In this document: positions 28,734 through 40,046 of the stretch, in pieces
How positions within the stretch are numbered: position 1 is the first letter of the stretch
Layout: each line of letters starts with the position of its first letter
Source of the DNA: Adenophora triphylla var. japonica
Taxonomy: Eukaryota; Streptophyta; Magnoliopsida; Asterales; Campanulaceae
Assembly: GCA_022495995.1 (NCBI GenBank)
Contig: JAFEMH010001365.1
Location: forward strand, 1-64,000
Direction: 5' to 3'
Length of the DNA stretch: 64,000 nucleotides
Notes under the pieces: model-generated
Seen by the model: the letters and a program-made list of their open reading frames with translations, nothing else
Databases searched by the model: none
What the model was told of the DNA's origin: nothing
Translations under genes and position numbers: made by a program

Positions 28734-29548
28734 TCAGTCAAAATCATCAAAACCATAATCAGAAAAATCAAAATTATAATAACCATAATCAAAACCATTA
28801 CTACATTCAGTCTTCGAAACCTCAAATTTGAAAGTGGTGATAAGAGCAGCAAGATTCTTAATCTCATCATCAACATCAAATCCCCACCAAGAGCCAGCAT
28901 CAAAGTGAACAAGTTTCTTACATCCTTTCAGAATGTTCACAACTTCACTCCTTGTGACCAATGACCCCCTCAAAGAGAGGAGTTCAATATTTGGGAGTAG
29001 GGTGGATATAGCAGATGCAATTTCACCATAGTCCGAAATACACGGTATCAACTCCAACCTTTTCAAAGAAGGACATCTGCACCAAAGGAAAAAAATAACA
29101 AAGAAGATAAAATAAATGTTAGCTACTGTTGGAATATAAAACTTGTTCCCTGAATTTCTAATAAACTAGCGATTATCCTAATCTGATCGAAAAAATAAAT
29201 AAAAGAAAATTACCCTTCAACGATACAATTGAATACTTCTTGTGTCACAGGGAAGTCGGTAGAAAAAGCAACAGAATATGCTGATCCTTGGCTACGACTG
29301 ATCACAAACTTGACAAATGATTTTGTATAACAACACCTACGTATAACCCAATCAGGATAACTACCCCGAAGATTATTTTCCATGATGCGTGGAAAGAAGA
29401 GAGATTGCCAGCATTGAGGACTCAGAGTGGCTTTGTACCAAGACTTGCATACATATGGTACTCCTTCCACCAGCGACCCCAATCCAACTTTTGAAAATAT
29501 ATCAACCAAACAGTCAAGTGGTAAGTTTTCCCATTTTCGACCAACCAT
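28734..29548 (-). CDS. F-box/LRR-repeat protein, At3g48880-like, two exons
   Basis: Exon 1 is 29548-29214 and exon 2 is 29076-28734, joined by a GT...AG intron (29213-29077, acceptor TTGGTGCAG). Together they give 225 residues plus stop. The start MVGRKWENLPLDCLVDIFSK is chosen because TTTAAATTGCAG precedes that ATG, suggesting a 5' UTR intron; an upstream in-frame ATG at 29563 would then be intronic. Residues 5-50 form an F-box (LPLDCLVDIFSKVG, VCKSWYKATLSPQCWQSLFF). A short LRR part follows (CPSLKRLELIP, LPNIELLSLRG, LKGCKKLVHFDAG) with an odd Tyr/Phe/Asp-rich C-terminal tail. F-box proteins act as substrate receptors of SCF ubiquitin ligases. Relatives are nearer 300 residues, so this one is short in its LRR section. 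It may be functional or a young pseudogene. Confidence 0.75.
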
Positions 29549-30685
29549 CTGCAATTTAAACATAAATGATATTAATATTCAAACAAATATTGGAATTGAA
29601 AAGAAATAAAAGAAAAAAAAAAGCAAGAATGTTTAATAAATGGGAAAAAAAATTGGAATTTAAAATGAAGAACCTTTTTAATATTTGATGGTCACAACTC
29701 TGCAGTCCATCAAACATATATACATGGAGATTTGATTTTTTCAAGATTAAAGAGGGCTGAACTGAGAGGTTGTCGTGACTGTTTACATTCTCATATGTTG
29801 TGTTGTGTACTACTTTTATTAAATTAGGCAGGAAGTGGGTTGTTGATTTTTTCAATACAATATGGCTGCTAAAATTCCAATCTTTTGACCTAGTTAGGCT
29901 TCGTTTGTTTAGAGTAAAACGATTTCCGGAAAATGATTTCCTTCAAAATATTTTCCGAAAAATGAAAATATTTTTCGGAAAATGAGATAAACATGTTTTT
30001 GGCTATTTGTTAAAAATAAATTTAAAATAATTATTTTTTTTTGACCCAAAAGGGGGGGGGGGTGGCAGGGGGTTGGGGGTGGCAGGGGTGATGGTGGTGA
30101 GTGAAGTGGCGCGGGGAGTTGTTAGAAATAAATTTAAAATAATTAATTTTATTTTTACTCGACCGGGGAGGGGTGGGGGAGGGAGGGAGAATTCTAAAAT
30201 CTAACTTTAATATAAACTAGCAAAGACACTGTGCGATGCAATTTAAAATAACATAATTTATCTTAAATCAAAATTAGTACAACAATTTATATAATCAAAA
30301 TGCCAATTAAAATTAAAAAATATAATATGAAATATTGATATTTAACGTAAGTATAGGAAAGTAAATAACAAAGAAAACAACAGCAACTATGATTATGTAA
30401 ACAATTTTCTAATCAAAATTAGTACAACAATATATTTAATTAAATACCGATTAAAGTTAAATAATGTAATATGAGATAGTGATATTTAACGTAAATAGAG
30501 GAGAAATAACACGGAGAACAACAAAGAATACAATTATGAAAACAATTTTTCTTAACCAAATAACATCTTTAACATTGTAAGATGAGATTATACAACTGAA
30601 TGTCACTAACGTACTACGTAACATACACACTTCCTACGACTAATTCCATTTAACAAATGACGAATCGTTTACATAAAATGATTTA
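29549..30685. other. Intergenic sequence upstream of the F-box gene
   Basis: No gene. It includes the likely 5' UTR and promoter of the F-box gene (minus strand, above 29549). A segment of short inverted AAATGATTTCC/GGAAAATGAG words lies at 29925-29990. Two very G-rich tracts follow, then AT-rich sequence with partial tandem similarity (30230-30360 against 30410-30550). Confidence 0.5.
30052..30189 (+). other. Two G-rich tracts with quadruplex potential
   Basis: 30052-30088 has an eleven-G run followed by GGCAGGGGGTTGGGGGTGGC. 30164-30189 has GGGGAGGGGTGGGGGAGGG. Each contains at least four runs of three or more G within 40 bp. They are separated by a repeated AT-rich phrase AGAAATAAATTTAAAATAAT, so the pair may be a local duplication. 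Confidence 0.7.
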
Positions 30686-31092
30686 CGTAAAATCTGGGGA
30701 GAGACGCGTTTCTCCATAACTTATGGAGAAACGCGTCCCGACTTGTCGCGCGACAATGCAGGCCAAGGCTTCTGGATATCCAGAAGCTTTGGGATGGATA
30801 TCCAGAAGCTTGGCCTTTGCCCCAAACTTTTTTTTCTGGATATCCGTTCCAAAGCTTCTGGATATCCAGAAGCTTGGCCTTTGCCCCAAACTTTTTTTCT
30901 GGATATCCGTTCCAAAGCTTCTGGATATCCAGAAGCTTTGGGATGGATTTCCAGAAGCTTGGCCTTTGCCCCAAATCTTTTTTTCTGGATATCCGTTCCA
31001 AAGCTTCTGGATATTCAGAAGCTTTGGGATGGATATCCAGAACACGTTTCTCCATAACTTATGGAGAAACGCGTTTCTCCAGAGACCGACTC
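30686..31092. mobile_element. MULE-like foldback element, family member B
   Basis: 407 bp flanked by AATGATTTA (30677-30685) and AATGATTTC (31093-31101), a 9-bp duplication with one mismatch. The left arm has CGCGTTTCTCCATAAC and TTATGGAGAAACGCG. The right arm repeats the same hairpin and ends CAGAGACCGACTC. The interior has about ten GGATATCC cores in palindromes such as TTCTGGATATCCAGAAGC, separated by TTTGCCCCAAAC spacers. Long frames in all phases are products of the repeat, not genes. Confidence 0.88.
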
Positions 31093-31997
31093 AATGATTT
31101 CTATGATATTTTGTTACTACATCATGTCAAACATTATATGCATCCAATGACATATATATTCATCCGCACTTGAATCGAAAATACGTAAAGACATTAAATA
31201 CATATATATTAAACCAATCCGTATTAGTTTAAAAATAATAAACGGAAAAGGTAACCCAATTTTTTTAGACAATCAAAAACCCCAATTTTTCCATCCCCAG
31301 TAAATACCAATTTTTATTTCGTAAATTAAATGTTTTATTTTCTTTGTAACATATTCAAAATATTACAACTTTATCCCTATATTGAAAATTAAATTATGGC
31401 TAAATCTAATAATGACTTAAATAATTAAATAAATAAAGTTTTAATTTAAATGATTGTAACTCTATATATGGAGACATGTTAATAAAAAGAAGGTGGAAAT
31501 ATTAAATTGTTAACTTCACATCTGTTCCCCTTCCATACCACCACCCCCATCCACCTATCACAAATTCATCTATCTCTCTAAAATTTGCAAATGCGTCTCT
31601 CATCTCACATATATTACTGAAAAATTATATCCACTTTTTGTAAATAATTTTTTTTAACAAACGACAAATCAACTGCATTCACAATAACATAATAGATGAC
31701 ACTATACAAACGTCGAAAGATCAACTCAAACATCAATAGTAGTTCTATCTTTTAACTTACAACAAAGATTACTACAATCAATTAAAGGAAAAAAAAACAT
31801 CACCTAATATACTTTATCTTCTTCATATATGTACAAACTAATATCATTTCAGCCTTAAAATATTTCTAATATACTTTATCTTCTTCATATATGTACAAAC
31901 TATTATCATTTCAGCCTTAAAATATTTCATATCTTTTTACCACTTAATCAATTATAAATACATAATTATCTTAATCATTTGAAAATAAAAATATATT
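31093..31997. other. AT-rich sequence between elements B and C
   Basis: No gene recognised. It contains the 62-bp tandem duplication listed separately. Confidence 0.5.
31805..31928 (+). repeat. 62-bp tandem duplication
   Basis: TAATATACTTTATCTTC starts units at 31805 and 31867, and the two units differ at about one position. Confidence 0.9.
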
Positions 31998-32403
31998 CGT
32001 AAAATCTGGGGAGAAACGCGTTTCTCCATAACTTATGGAAAAACGCGTCCCGACTTGTAGCGCGACAATGCAGGCCAAGGCTTCTGGATATCCAGAAGCT
32101 TTGGGATGGATATCCAGAAGCTTGGCCTTTGCCCCAAACTTTTTTTCTGGATATCCGTTCCAAAGCTTCTGCATATCCAGAAGCTTGGCCTTTGCCCCAA
32201 ACTTTTTTTCTGGATATCCCTTCCAAAGCTTCTGGATATCCAGAAGCTTTGGGATGGATATCCAGAAGCTTGGCCTTTGCCCCAAATCTTTTTTTCTGGA
32301 TATCCGTTCCAAAGCTGCTGAATATCCAGAAGTTTTGAGATGGATATCCAGAACACGTTTCTCCATAATTTATGGAGAAACGCGTTTCTCCAGAGACCGA
32401 CTC
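31998..32403. mobile_element. MULE-like foldback element, family member C
   Basis: 406 bp flanked by a perfect 9-bp duplication AAATATATT (31989-31997, 32404-32412). It is almost identical to element B in arms and interior (about 10-15 differences by eye), starting CGTAAAATCTGGGGAGAAAC and ending GACCGACTC. It sits only 0.9 kb from B, suggesting recent local transposition from one source. Confidence 0.9.
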
Positions 32404-35001
32404 AAATATATTAGGTACAGATCTAATAGTGACTTAAATAAATGAATAAGTAGATATTTTTTATTTCGAATGATTGAAACTCTAAATATGTAGAGATATT
32501 TAATTTCAATTCTATATATATATGTCACAATTCAAAAAAATATCCTTCCATCAATGTAACAACCAAATAATTAATTTTGTAAACAAAAAAATAAATATCA
32601 TTTATTAGTATACGGACAATAGTAATAATAAAAAAATATAATATTTATTTACACTAACTAATCATGAACATAAGTATGATATTCATTTCCAATTTAACTT
32701 ATTTAATTTTGGGAAGAAAAATCATAATCTTAAAAAACCTAACAATTGTGTTAATTGAATTTTTTTCCCAAACAATTCACTCCCTTATCAAACCCAACCC
32801 ACTTCTTCCTCTCCCTCTTTCAAAATACCAATTCATACTATCTTTATTTTTTAGAATATTGACATGCACTTCAGTGAAAATTTTAAAAATGATGCCCACC
32901 TTTCCCAATATTGGTCTTTATAAATAATAAATTATTACTATCAATCTCATTTATAATAAAAAAAATGTCACACTTAATTAATTGTATCTTAAAGTATATG
33001 GAAAATTTAAAAAGGAAATTTTACAAAGTTAAATAGGAAATTTATTTTTAAAAAATATGATTTTTTCCCTGTGTCCGAATCAAATGAAAAAAGTCTCTAT
33101 TTGTAAAGAAAAAAAATTATGAATTTTGGTGTAATTTTTTTTAAAAAAAATTAATTTATTACAAAATAATTGAGGTCAAAGATATCTTTCAATAAAAAAT
33201 AAAGAAAATTCACATAGTAGGCTATTCTCTCCGAAAGTATGCATGCAAACCTTTTTAAATCTCTAAAATGAATATTCAATAATTTTTCAAATTTGCTATT
33301 TAATTAAGAGAAAATCTTATTTTTTTTTAATATTTATTTTAAAATAGAGAGAGTTAAAATAAAGACCTGCTTGAAGAAATTGAAGCTTATAAAATAGAAT
33401 CACATATCACCTTTTATAATTTTCTAAAACATTTTTCACTTTCTTTTTAACCAACATTTTCCTCTCTCCCATATACTAATTGGGTAATAATAAGGACACA
33501 AAATAATTACAAAAATTTGCTTACAAAATCGTAAATGTAATAATTTTATTATTGTTTTTAATTAGAGTGTATTGAGTACATTACAGATGCTATCATAAAT
33601 ATCATCAATTAATTTCGTTAGCAAGACTTTGTTGACAACTTTCAATCTGCCACCTAAAAATCCCAAATCAGCTTTCAAATAAATTATCTTCACATTTAAT
33701 GATAATTTTTACTTTCAACACAAAGAGAAATTTAAATTCTTCCTCATAGTCAACCCATTACCCCTAAATTATGTCTATAAACTAAAACATAGAGTCATGG
33801 CTCCATCGCCCCCATTTATTTTTCTCGATTTATCGATTTTCAAATTAAAAAGATCACTTTTTAAAAAAAAAATTATTTATATTAGTAACCATTTAAAAAA
33901 ATTAATGCCCCATTTTAAAAATTATTATTCTATATTTAAATTTTATGATAACAAAACATTGAATGAAGTTACAAAATAAAAAAAAGAAATACTCTATTTC
34001 TATAAAAAAAAAATATGTCATCATAAATTTAAAAATAATGATAAAGTAATAAAGAATTTTATTTTTTAAACAAAGTAGCTAAAAATAGTTTAAAAAAAAA
34101 CACAAAACAAAGTAGCTAAGTTCAAGAATAAAAAAATAGCTACCAATTTTAAGCCTAGAAATTCGCAAATTTCCAGAAATAAGTTTGTTTACTGAAATTT
34201 ATAATTTTCAAAGCAAGAATGTTTTGATTAAAAAAATGTGAAGGAAAATATTTTGATAATATTATAAAATAGTTTTTTATTTCTTGAAAGATAATATTAG
34301 AAAACAGTTAAGGCAGACACTTATCATCATTTTAGTTATATGACTTTTATTGAAAAGAGCAATTATCTCTTTACATTTTTTTCTCAATTAAATTATTTTC
34401 TTGCTTCAAACAAATAAATAAATGAATAAATCCCAATCGTCATATTTGCTTAAATTTGAAATCCTGAATATTTTTCTTTTACTTTTTCAATCATTCATAT
34501 TTATTTTTTGAAAGTAAAAATTCATATACTTTTTTTTTTTGAAAAAAGACAGGATTATTATTTATAGTAGTAGCGGTATTCTTTTTTTAAAGCAAAATGA
34601 CATTTTCAACTATTAAGCCTAATAATTCGGATCTATAAGCCTTCAAACATGCATGAATAGTAATTACATTATAACATAATGAATTTATTTTTTGAATAAA
34701 AAGTACACAATTTTTGCCTCCAAAACATCCCTTACCCCTCTCAGCCCTCCCTATAGTCACATATATTATCTCCACTTTCTTCAATTTTTTATTTTTTTAA
34801 AAAATAAAATCTTCTTCTTTTTTTGACAAAAGTAAAATAATAAAAATGTCTAACTAATGATCATCTATCTCGAAAACATAAGAAAAGTAGTTATAATCTT
34901 ATTATATATTCTTAAATTTTGGACTAAAAGTGAAAAAAAAAATAAAAAAAATATCCACATCTAAATTTAAAAATTATCGTTAATACAAAAAAAAACTATT
35001 A
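32404..35001. other. Long AT-rich intergenic stretch
   Basis: About 2.6 kb with no credible gene, LTR or terminal repeat. Short A- and T-rich frames (for example 32664-32927) have low-complexity translations and no recognisable domain. It ends at the 5' terminus of the Helitron. Confidence 0.6.
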
Positions 35002-35020
35002 TCAATATATATATAAAAGC
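35002..35020 (+). other. 5' terminus of the Helitron
   Basis: Begins TC after an A, followed by TATATATATAAAAGCTGAAG, a pattern common at plant Helitron 5' ends. Confidence 0.75.
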
Positions 35021-35091
35021 TGAAGTGAATAAGACATTTCATTTTCCCGCTCAAAGTAAGGGTAAAAAAGTAATTTAATGTTCAATCACAT

Positions 35092-35700
35092 TTGTATGAA
35101 ACATTCCGGATGAAGCAGCATTATAAACGCTTCTACTTTGGCGTACAGAATAAGCCCCAACCTTTCATATTCCTTATAAACGCTTTCTTCTCTCTCTCTC
35201 TCTCTCCTCCCTCTCTAGCATCACACTCTCTTCCCACCGTCGTCGCCTCCTCCTCTCTTCTGCCATGGTCGTCGCCCCCTCTCTCTTCCCTGCTTTCATT
35301 CTCTCCCCCCCCTCTCTCTCTCTCTCTTTTCCCATTCCCCACTTATTCTCTAACACACACTCTCTCAAGAACTCTGTACAACAGTCGACCATCCATCTTC
35401 ACCTTCATCTATTTCGGCCATCTTTCTCGGCTATCCCTCTCCGTCCGACGTTCGGAGCTGTTGTTAAGACCAAATTAAGCTACTTATTTCTCTCCCTTAA
35501 TCATCTCTCCCTCTTATCCTAATCTTCAAATCCCTAAATCTCTAACCCTATAATTTAGCGCTTTGAAATTGAAAACCCTTTTTGAATTTCTTATTGATTT
35601 TTTTAGCCATTTATTCGAAATTATTACTGATTTCTCGCAATAGCATAGTTTACATTTTATTTTTCTTGAAAATTGTTAGTCATATCTTCTTTTTGACATT
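35092..35700 (+). other. CT-rich, 5'UTR-like segment of the Helitron
   Basis: CT microsatellites at about 35178-35210 and 35310-35330, and a CCATGGTCGTCGCC start-like context at 35263, but no recognisable protein. It may be captured promoter/5' UTR sequence placed upstream of the gene fragments. Confidence 0.4.
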
Positions 35701-35713
35701 GTTTTCGTTCTAG

Positions 35714-35980
35714 GTATTGGACACTAACCCAACAACTTGCTCACCATACCATTAATGGTTGTAATTTGAGGCCTGGTGATCTTCTTGGAACTGGAACAAT
35801 TATTGGACCTGTAAGTTTATATCAATCTTTACACTATGATGCCTTATGGCTTTTCACAGGCGAAGATTACTAATTGTAATCGTTTTGCTGAATCTCAATT
35901 GGTGCTGGAATTTTAATAGGAATCGGAATCGGAATCTTATGGATGCTTGCTAGAGTTAACATGGAATGGAACAAAAGAGG
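35714..35980 (+). pseudogene. Captured fumarylacetoacetase fragment (two exons)
   Basis: Exon 35714-35810 reads [20 protein letters not shown] and [12 protein letters not shown], followed by a GTAAGT donor. After an intron ending TAG at 35919, exon 35920-35980 continues in frame with the SYGCLLELTWNGTK block. These match the conserved C-terminal region of fumarylacetoacetase, the last enzyme of tyrosine degradation, which cleaves fumarylacetoacetate to fumarate and acetoacetate. Only about 50 residues of a protein of more than 400 are present. Splice signals are preserved. An ESESES expansion replaces the family EPES. A 29-bp phrase (CTTTACACTATGATGCC...) occurs in the intron and again just after exon 2, perhaps a capture junction. 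Confidence 0.85.
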
Positions 35981-36054
35981 AGTCTTTACACTATGATGCC
36001 ATATGGCTTTTTTTTTATTTGGTTTTGATTGTTTTAAAGATGATAATGAATGCA

Positions 36055-37339
36055 GAATAATTGGCCCAGTGTGATTTTTGCAATGGCTTGTGGGGTGGTT
36101 CTAAGTTTAGGAAACTTGTCGACACAATATGCTTGGGCATTTGTTGGTCTATCAGTGACTGAAGTGGTTACTTAAAGTATAACTTTTGTTATAGGTATCA
36201 TTAATCTCCAGTGTCACACACACACACATTGAATTAAGGTAATTGCAATTTTTAATGATATTGAAGTTTTTAGTTTTGTTTTGATCCCAAATAGGCACAA
36301 CCTTGAACTACTTCTTAGATGACAAGATTAACAAAGCTGAGATTCTTTTCCCTGGTGTTGCATGCTTCTTGACTGCGGTCTATCTTGGTTCTGCTGTTCA
36401 TACTTCCAATGCTGCAGATAATAAAGCCAAACTTAATAGTTTGGAAATTTCTCATGAAGACGGGAGTCATGGAGCAGGGTATATATTCTTACTTGAATGT
36501 TCTTTGATTTCCCGAATCATAAGACAATACATTAACTGCATTGTTCTTAGTACCCAAATATTGGTCAAGATTATATTTTTTAATTACTAATGTTACAACT
36601 GAACGATTATCGACAGGACAAAAGGTAGTTATGGGAATAAGGATACATACTCAAACTCGGGTATAAAAACCTTCCTAAATCTTGAAATTGGTATCTTGCG
36701 GCTTGATGTAGTCATCAACTCTTGATTTAATTATTCTCAACTTTTTAGATGGAAATAATCTTGAGATGGGAATTAGTCAACCGGAGAAGGCAAAAGCGGG
36801 GACTGCCAACTTTCTTATAGAGCTTGAGAACAGAAGAGCAATCAAGGTTAGTGTACACCATATCCATATCGTTGAATCAGTCACCATATTGTTTACATTT
36901 TTTTGTTTGTGAATTTACTAAAAAGTCTATTTATGAATGCTTATGATTGTAGTTATTCTGCAGGTGTTTGGGAAAAGCGCATTTATTGGTTTGGGCATAA
37001 CTTTCTTTGCCGGAGTTTGTTTTTCACTTTTCTCACCAGCATTTAACCTTGCAACCAACGATCAGTGGAATACTTTGGGAGATGGGTTCTCTCATCTAAG
37101 TGTCTACACTGCATTTTTCTACTTCTCCTTGTCTTGTTTCGTACTCGCCATTGTTCTGAACATAACCTTTCTATATTACCCTGTACTTAAATTACCTAAA
37201 TTATCATTTAAGGCCTACTTGAATGACTGGAATGGTAGAGGTTGGGCTTTTTTGGCAGGTTTTTTGTGTGGTTTTGGGAATGGTCTTCAGTTTATGGGAG
37301 GTCAAGCAGTTGGCTAAGCAACAGCTGATGCTGTTCAGG
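36055..37339 (+). pseudogene. Captured ureide permease fragment (about five exons)
   Basis: Exons at about 36055-36172, 36295-36478, 36615-36660, 36749-36847 and 36964-37339. The first reads NNWPSVIFAMACGVVLSLGN and AWAFVGLSVTEVVT; the second LNYFLDDKINKAEILFPGVA. The fourth includes ANFLIELENRRAIK; the fifth VFGKSAFIGLGITFFAGVCF and FKAYLNDWNGRGWAFLAGFL. This is the plant ureide permease family, membrane transporters of allantoin and pyrimidines. Several hydrophobic segments survive. A TAA at 37315-37317 replaces the Tyr expected after GGQAVG, and both ends of the gene are missing. Introns with GT/AG are retained, so capture was at DNA level. Confidence 0.9.
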
Positions 37340-37369
37340 TTTGTTTACACACAAAAATTTATGCACTTC

Positions 37370-37472
<103 letters not shown>

Positions 37473-37540
37473 GCTCGCACATATACACTCTGTGCCATTG
37501 GTTTTAATAAATTTCTTTTAATTAAATGGGTTTGTGTTTT

Positions 37541-37843
37541 TAAAAATAGTCTCAAACATAAGGGAAAGGCTGCCATTCCAGTCGCACCTATGTGTTTGCC
37601 ATATGTTCCTTGCATTGAGGAAGATCTTCAACTATCAAGGGATAGGTTCAGAACTTTTGCTCAACTATGTGAGATGAAAGAATCTGGCTATTTCTGGACA
37701 TATGGCCATGTAACAGCTATAGAGGCAAATTCATGTTGGGTATATTTGGCTTGCAATAGATGCCCTATGAAAGTGCTGCCACAAGAATGTATTACACTGC
37801 TTGGTGTTTCAGCTTCTGATTTGGTGGCTAAGTATGGAGATGA
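37541..37843 (+). pseudogene. RPA-like (OB-fold) fragment of the Helitron
   Basis: The frame reads LCEMKESGYFWTYGHVTAIE, SCWVYLACNRCPMKV and then LLGVSASDLVAKYGDE before a GTAAAT donor. The pattern (T/V)xxxE...WxYxACxxCxxKV is that of the C-terminal OB-fold/zinc domain of replication protein A large subunit. RPA-like genes are typical cargo of plant Helitrons and presumably bind single-stranded DNA during transposition. The second pair of zinc cysteines is absent here, so an exon has been lost. The assignment rests on motif memory and is less certain than those of the neighbours. Confidence 0.55.
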
Positions 37844-38637
37844 GGTAAATAATATTGGGGGCTAAAGTGATATATCTTTAACATTAGGTACTTATTTACA
37901 ATTTACTATCCTTGATGGGATAAAGTATACTTTAAAGAAAAAATCTTAGCAGTAGGACATGTTCTTTGGTTATTTTCAACCTTTTTTTTTTGTTTTTACC
38001 TCCTTAAATAACCTCTATTGTAATAAAAATATTCAAATATTCAAATATTGAAATACACAGGAAGTTGATCTTTTACATTGGAAAGTAATCTGATTTAATA
38101 TAAAGGTCGAAAACTCCTAATGAAGGTATGTTAAAAGATCAACTATAATAAATTGTAAATAAGTCCCTAATGTTAAACAAGTTTCTAATGTTAAATAGGA
38201 GCATAATTTGGGTACTTTTTTTTTGCTATAATTTATGCAGGTTTTTTGTGTGTATTCTATTGCTGTTTATTGATGAAATGAGAAAGAAATATTAGTCTAT
38301 CAATTTATATTTATATGGATTTGTTATAACAAAAATATTATACCAAAAAACCTCTTATATAAAGCCAGTTTAGTAGGCAGACGCCAAGTGGTGGTCCATG
38401 TGTTGCTTAGCCTATGTGAACTGTTGTGCTTTATATCACAATCTGATATAAAGCGCGCTACCTCATGCGTGATTGAAAATCTATGCATGCCTCTAAATTA
38501 CAAGATTGCCAGAGTCATCCCACTTATTCATTAGTGCTCTTGTAAGATATCTGATTATTAGAAATCATGATTCTCTAGCATTATTTTCATTTTCTGACAA
38601 GTAGTATTCTGTCTCACTTGTATGAATACAAATAAGC

Positions 38638-39465
38638 ATGACTCCATACTACAAAGAAGATGTCCTTTATTTTGAGGAAGAGCTTAACAAGGAAAATGAG
38701 GATGGAATATCAATTTTGTTTTACCTTCAGAGAATATATCCTGGTGAGTTTGACCCTATAGCTGGATGGCTTTCCTCATTGTTTAGGATACTTCTAATCT
38801 TATTGTTGTTGATTGTGTATTTCAAAATTAGATGAATGGAAAAATATGAAGAGCGAATTAGAGATCCAAAACTAGGATACTCCAGCAAAGACACAATGGA
38901 ATTAACACGCCAATGGGTATCTTACAGGGGACAGACACTTTCTAGAACAGGTATGGAAATTCGAGAAACCCTCCTGAATTGTTTTTCGTCCTAGGATGTG
39001 ATTCACTATGCCTAAATGTACATATCTACTTCAGTGAGAGGAATGATGTACTACATGCAGGCTCTTGAACTTCAGTGCTTCCTAGATCTTGCTTGGGATA
39101 ATGGTTAGTGATTTCTGTAATTTTATTCGATGTTAACCTTCCAAGTCATGTCTTCAGCTACGAATTGCCTGGAAAGCTCAATTAAACTTTTCCTTTGCTT
39201 GGAGGGATTAATAAATTGTAAGGTTTGATAAGTGATGTATCTAAAGCAGAACAATTAAATATCTAACAATATTACTTTGGCAGCTATTTTTGGCGGTTAC
39301 CGAAATTTTGGGGATCACAAACTACTCAAGGAACGTGCTGAAGCATTGGCAGATCTAAAGTTCACTTACGTTGTATCTTGCCAAGTCTATGGTGCTCAGA
39401 AAAAATCCACTGACAATAGAGATCAAAGTTGTTATGTGAACATTCTGAACCTCATGTTAACGTAT
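38638..39465 (+). pseudogene. Captured callose synthase (glucan synthase-like) fragment
   Basis: Four exon pieces. About 38638-38742 reads MTPYYKEDVLYFEEELNKEN, EDGISILFYLQRIYP. 38832-38952 carries DEWKN, then after a one-base frameshift near 38846 ERIRDPKLGYSSKDTMELTR and QWVSYRGQTLSRT. 39034-39103 reads VRGMMYYMQALELQCFLDLA. 39284-39465 reads IFGGYRNFGDHKLLKERAEA and LADLKFTYVVSCQVYGAQKK. These are consecutive conserved blocks of the catalytic glucan synthase domain of plant callose synthases (beta-1,3-glucan at cell plates and plasmodesmata). The parent is about 1900 residues; only about 150 are here. Splice sites are largely retained. It cannot encode an enzyme. Confidence 0.9.
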
Positions 39466-39639
39466 GTTCAGAGTGTTTGTAGATATTATCTAACATCATT
39501 TATTTTTTCGATAATCCAAAACAGTTTTGTATTTTTTTTTTTGACATTTCAGGTATCCATTTTCTAAAATATATTTTTCTTATCATGCAAAGTATGATTA
39601 TATTTTTTGAGCAATTGTTCTTATGTTTTAATATACATA

Positions 39640-39887
39640 CATAATATATGGACTTTGGTGATCTTTCAAACAAATGTCCACACTGTAATGCATACTTTTT
39701 GTTTGGAGAGAGATTGAATAAGAGATTCAAAACGACTTTGGATCCAAAATATTCGGGACAATTGTACGTTGAGTTGTCGAGGGTCACATATCCACATGGG
39801 TTGAGGATACTAATGTGTGATGAAGATGGAAATGCCACCAATGAAACGACAAATGTTGTCTATAAGAAATTTTTTCAGAAATTGTAA
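39640..39887 (+). pseudogene. Helitron Rep/helicase remnant, N-terminus fused to C-terminus
   Basis: The 79-residue frame reads MDFGDLSNKCPHCNAYFLFG ERL, the cysteine-containing N-terminal region of Helitron proteins. Within about ten residues it passes to the extreme C-terminus of the Pif1-like helicase (SGQLYVELSRVTYPHGLRIL, then MCDEDGN and NVVYKKFFQKL, stop). More than 1000 residues (HUH nuclease and most of the helicase) are deleted. The stop lies 156 bp before the Helitron 3' end, as expected for the native gene. This ties the captured fragments to a Helitron independently of the termini. Confidence 0.85.
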
Positions 39888-40016
39888 TATTATTTAGTAT
39901 TTGATATACTTATATAAGTAACTCTTTCATTAATGTCATGTTTCTTAATTACATGAAAGTTCATTACAATATGAACTTTTTTGATTGGGTTCCTATTTAT
40001 GAAAAAACGTTTTGTC

Positions 40017-40046
40017 GTGCGTTTTAACGCACGGGTGGCATACTAG
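40017..40046 (+). terminator. Helitron 3' hairpin and CTAG terminus
   Basis: GTGCGTTTTAACGCAC forms a perfect inverted repeat. Ten bases later the element ends CTAG before T. This is the standard Helitron termination signal of rolling-circle transfer. Confidence 0.85.

Noticed and set aside
30669..32445. Overlapping open frames of 64-136 residues on both strands with repeats such as LDIQKLWNGYPEKK
   Set aside because: They are translations of the GATATC-centred arrays of elements B and C, open in several phases because the repeat lacks stop codons.
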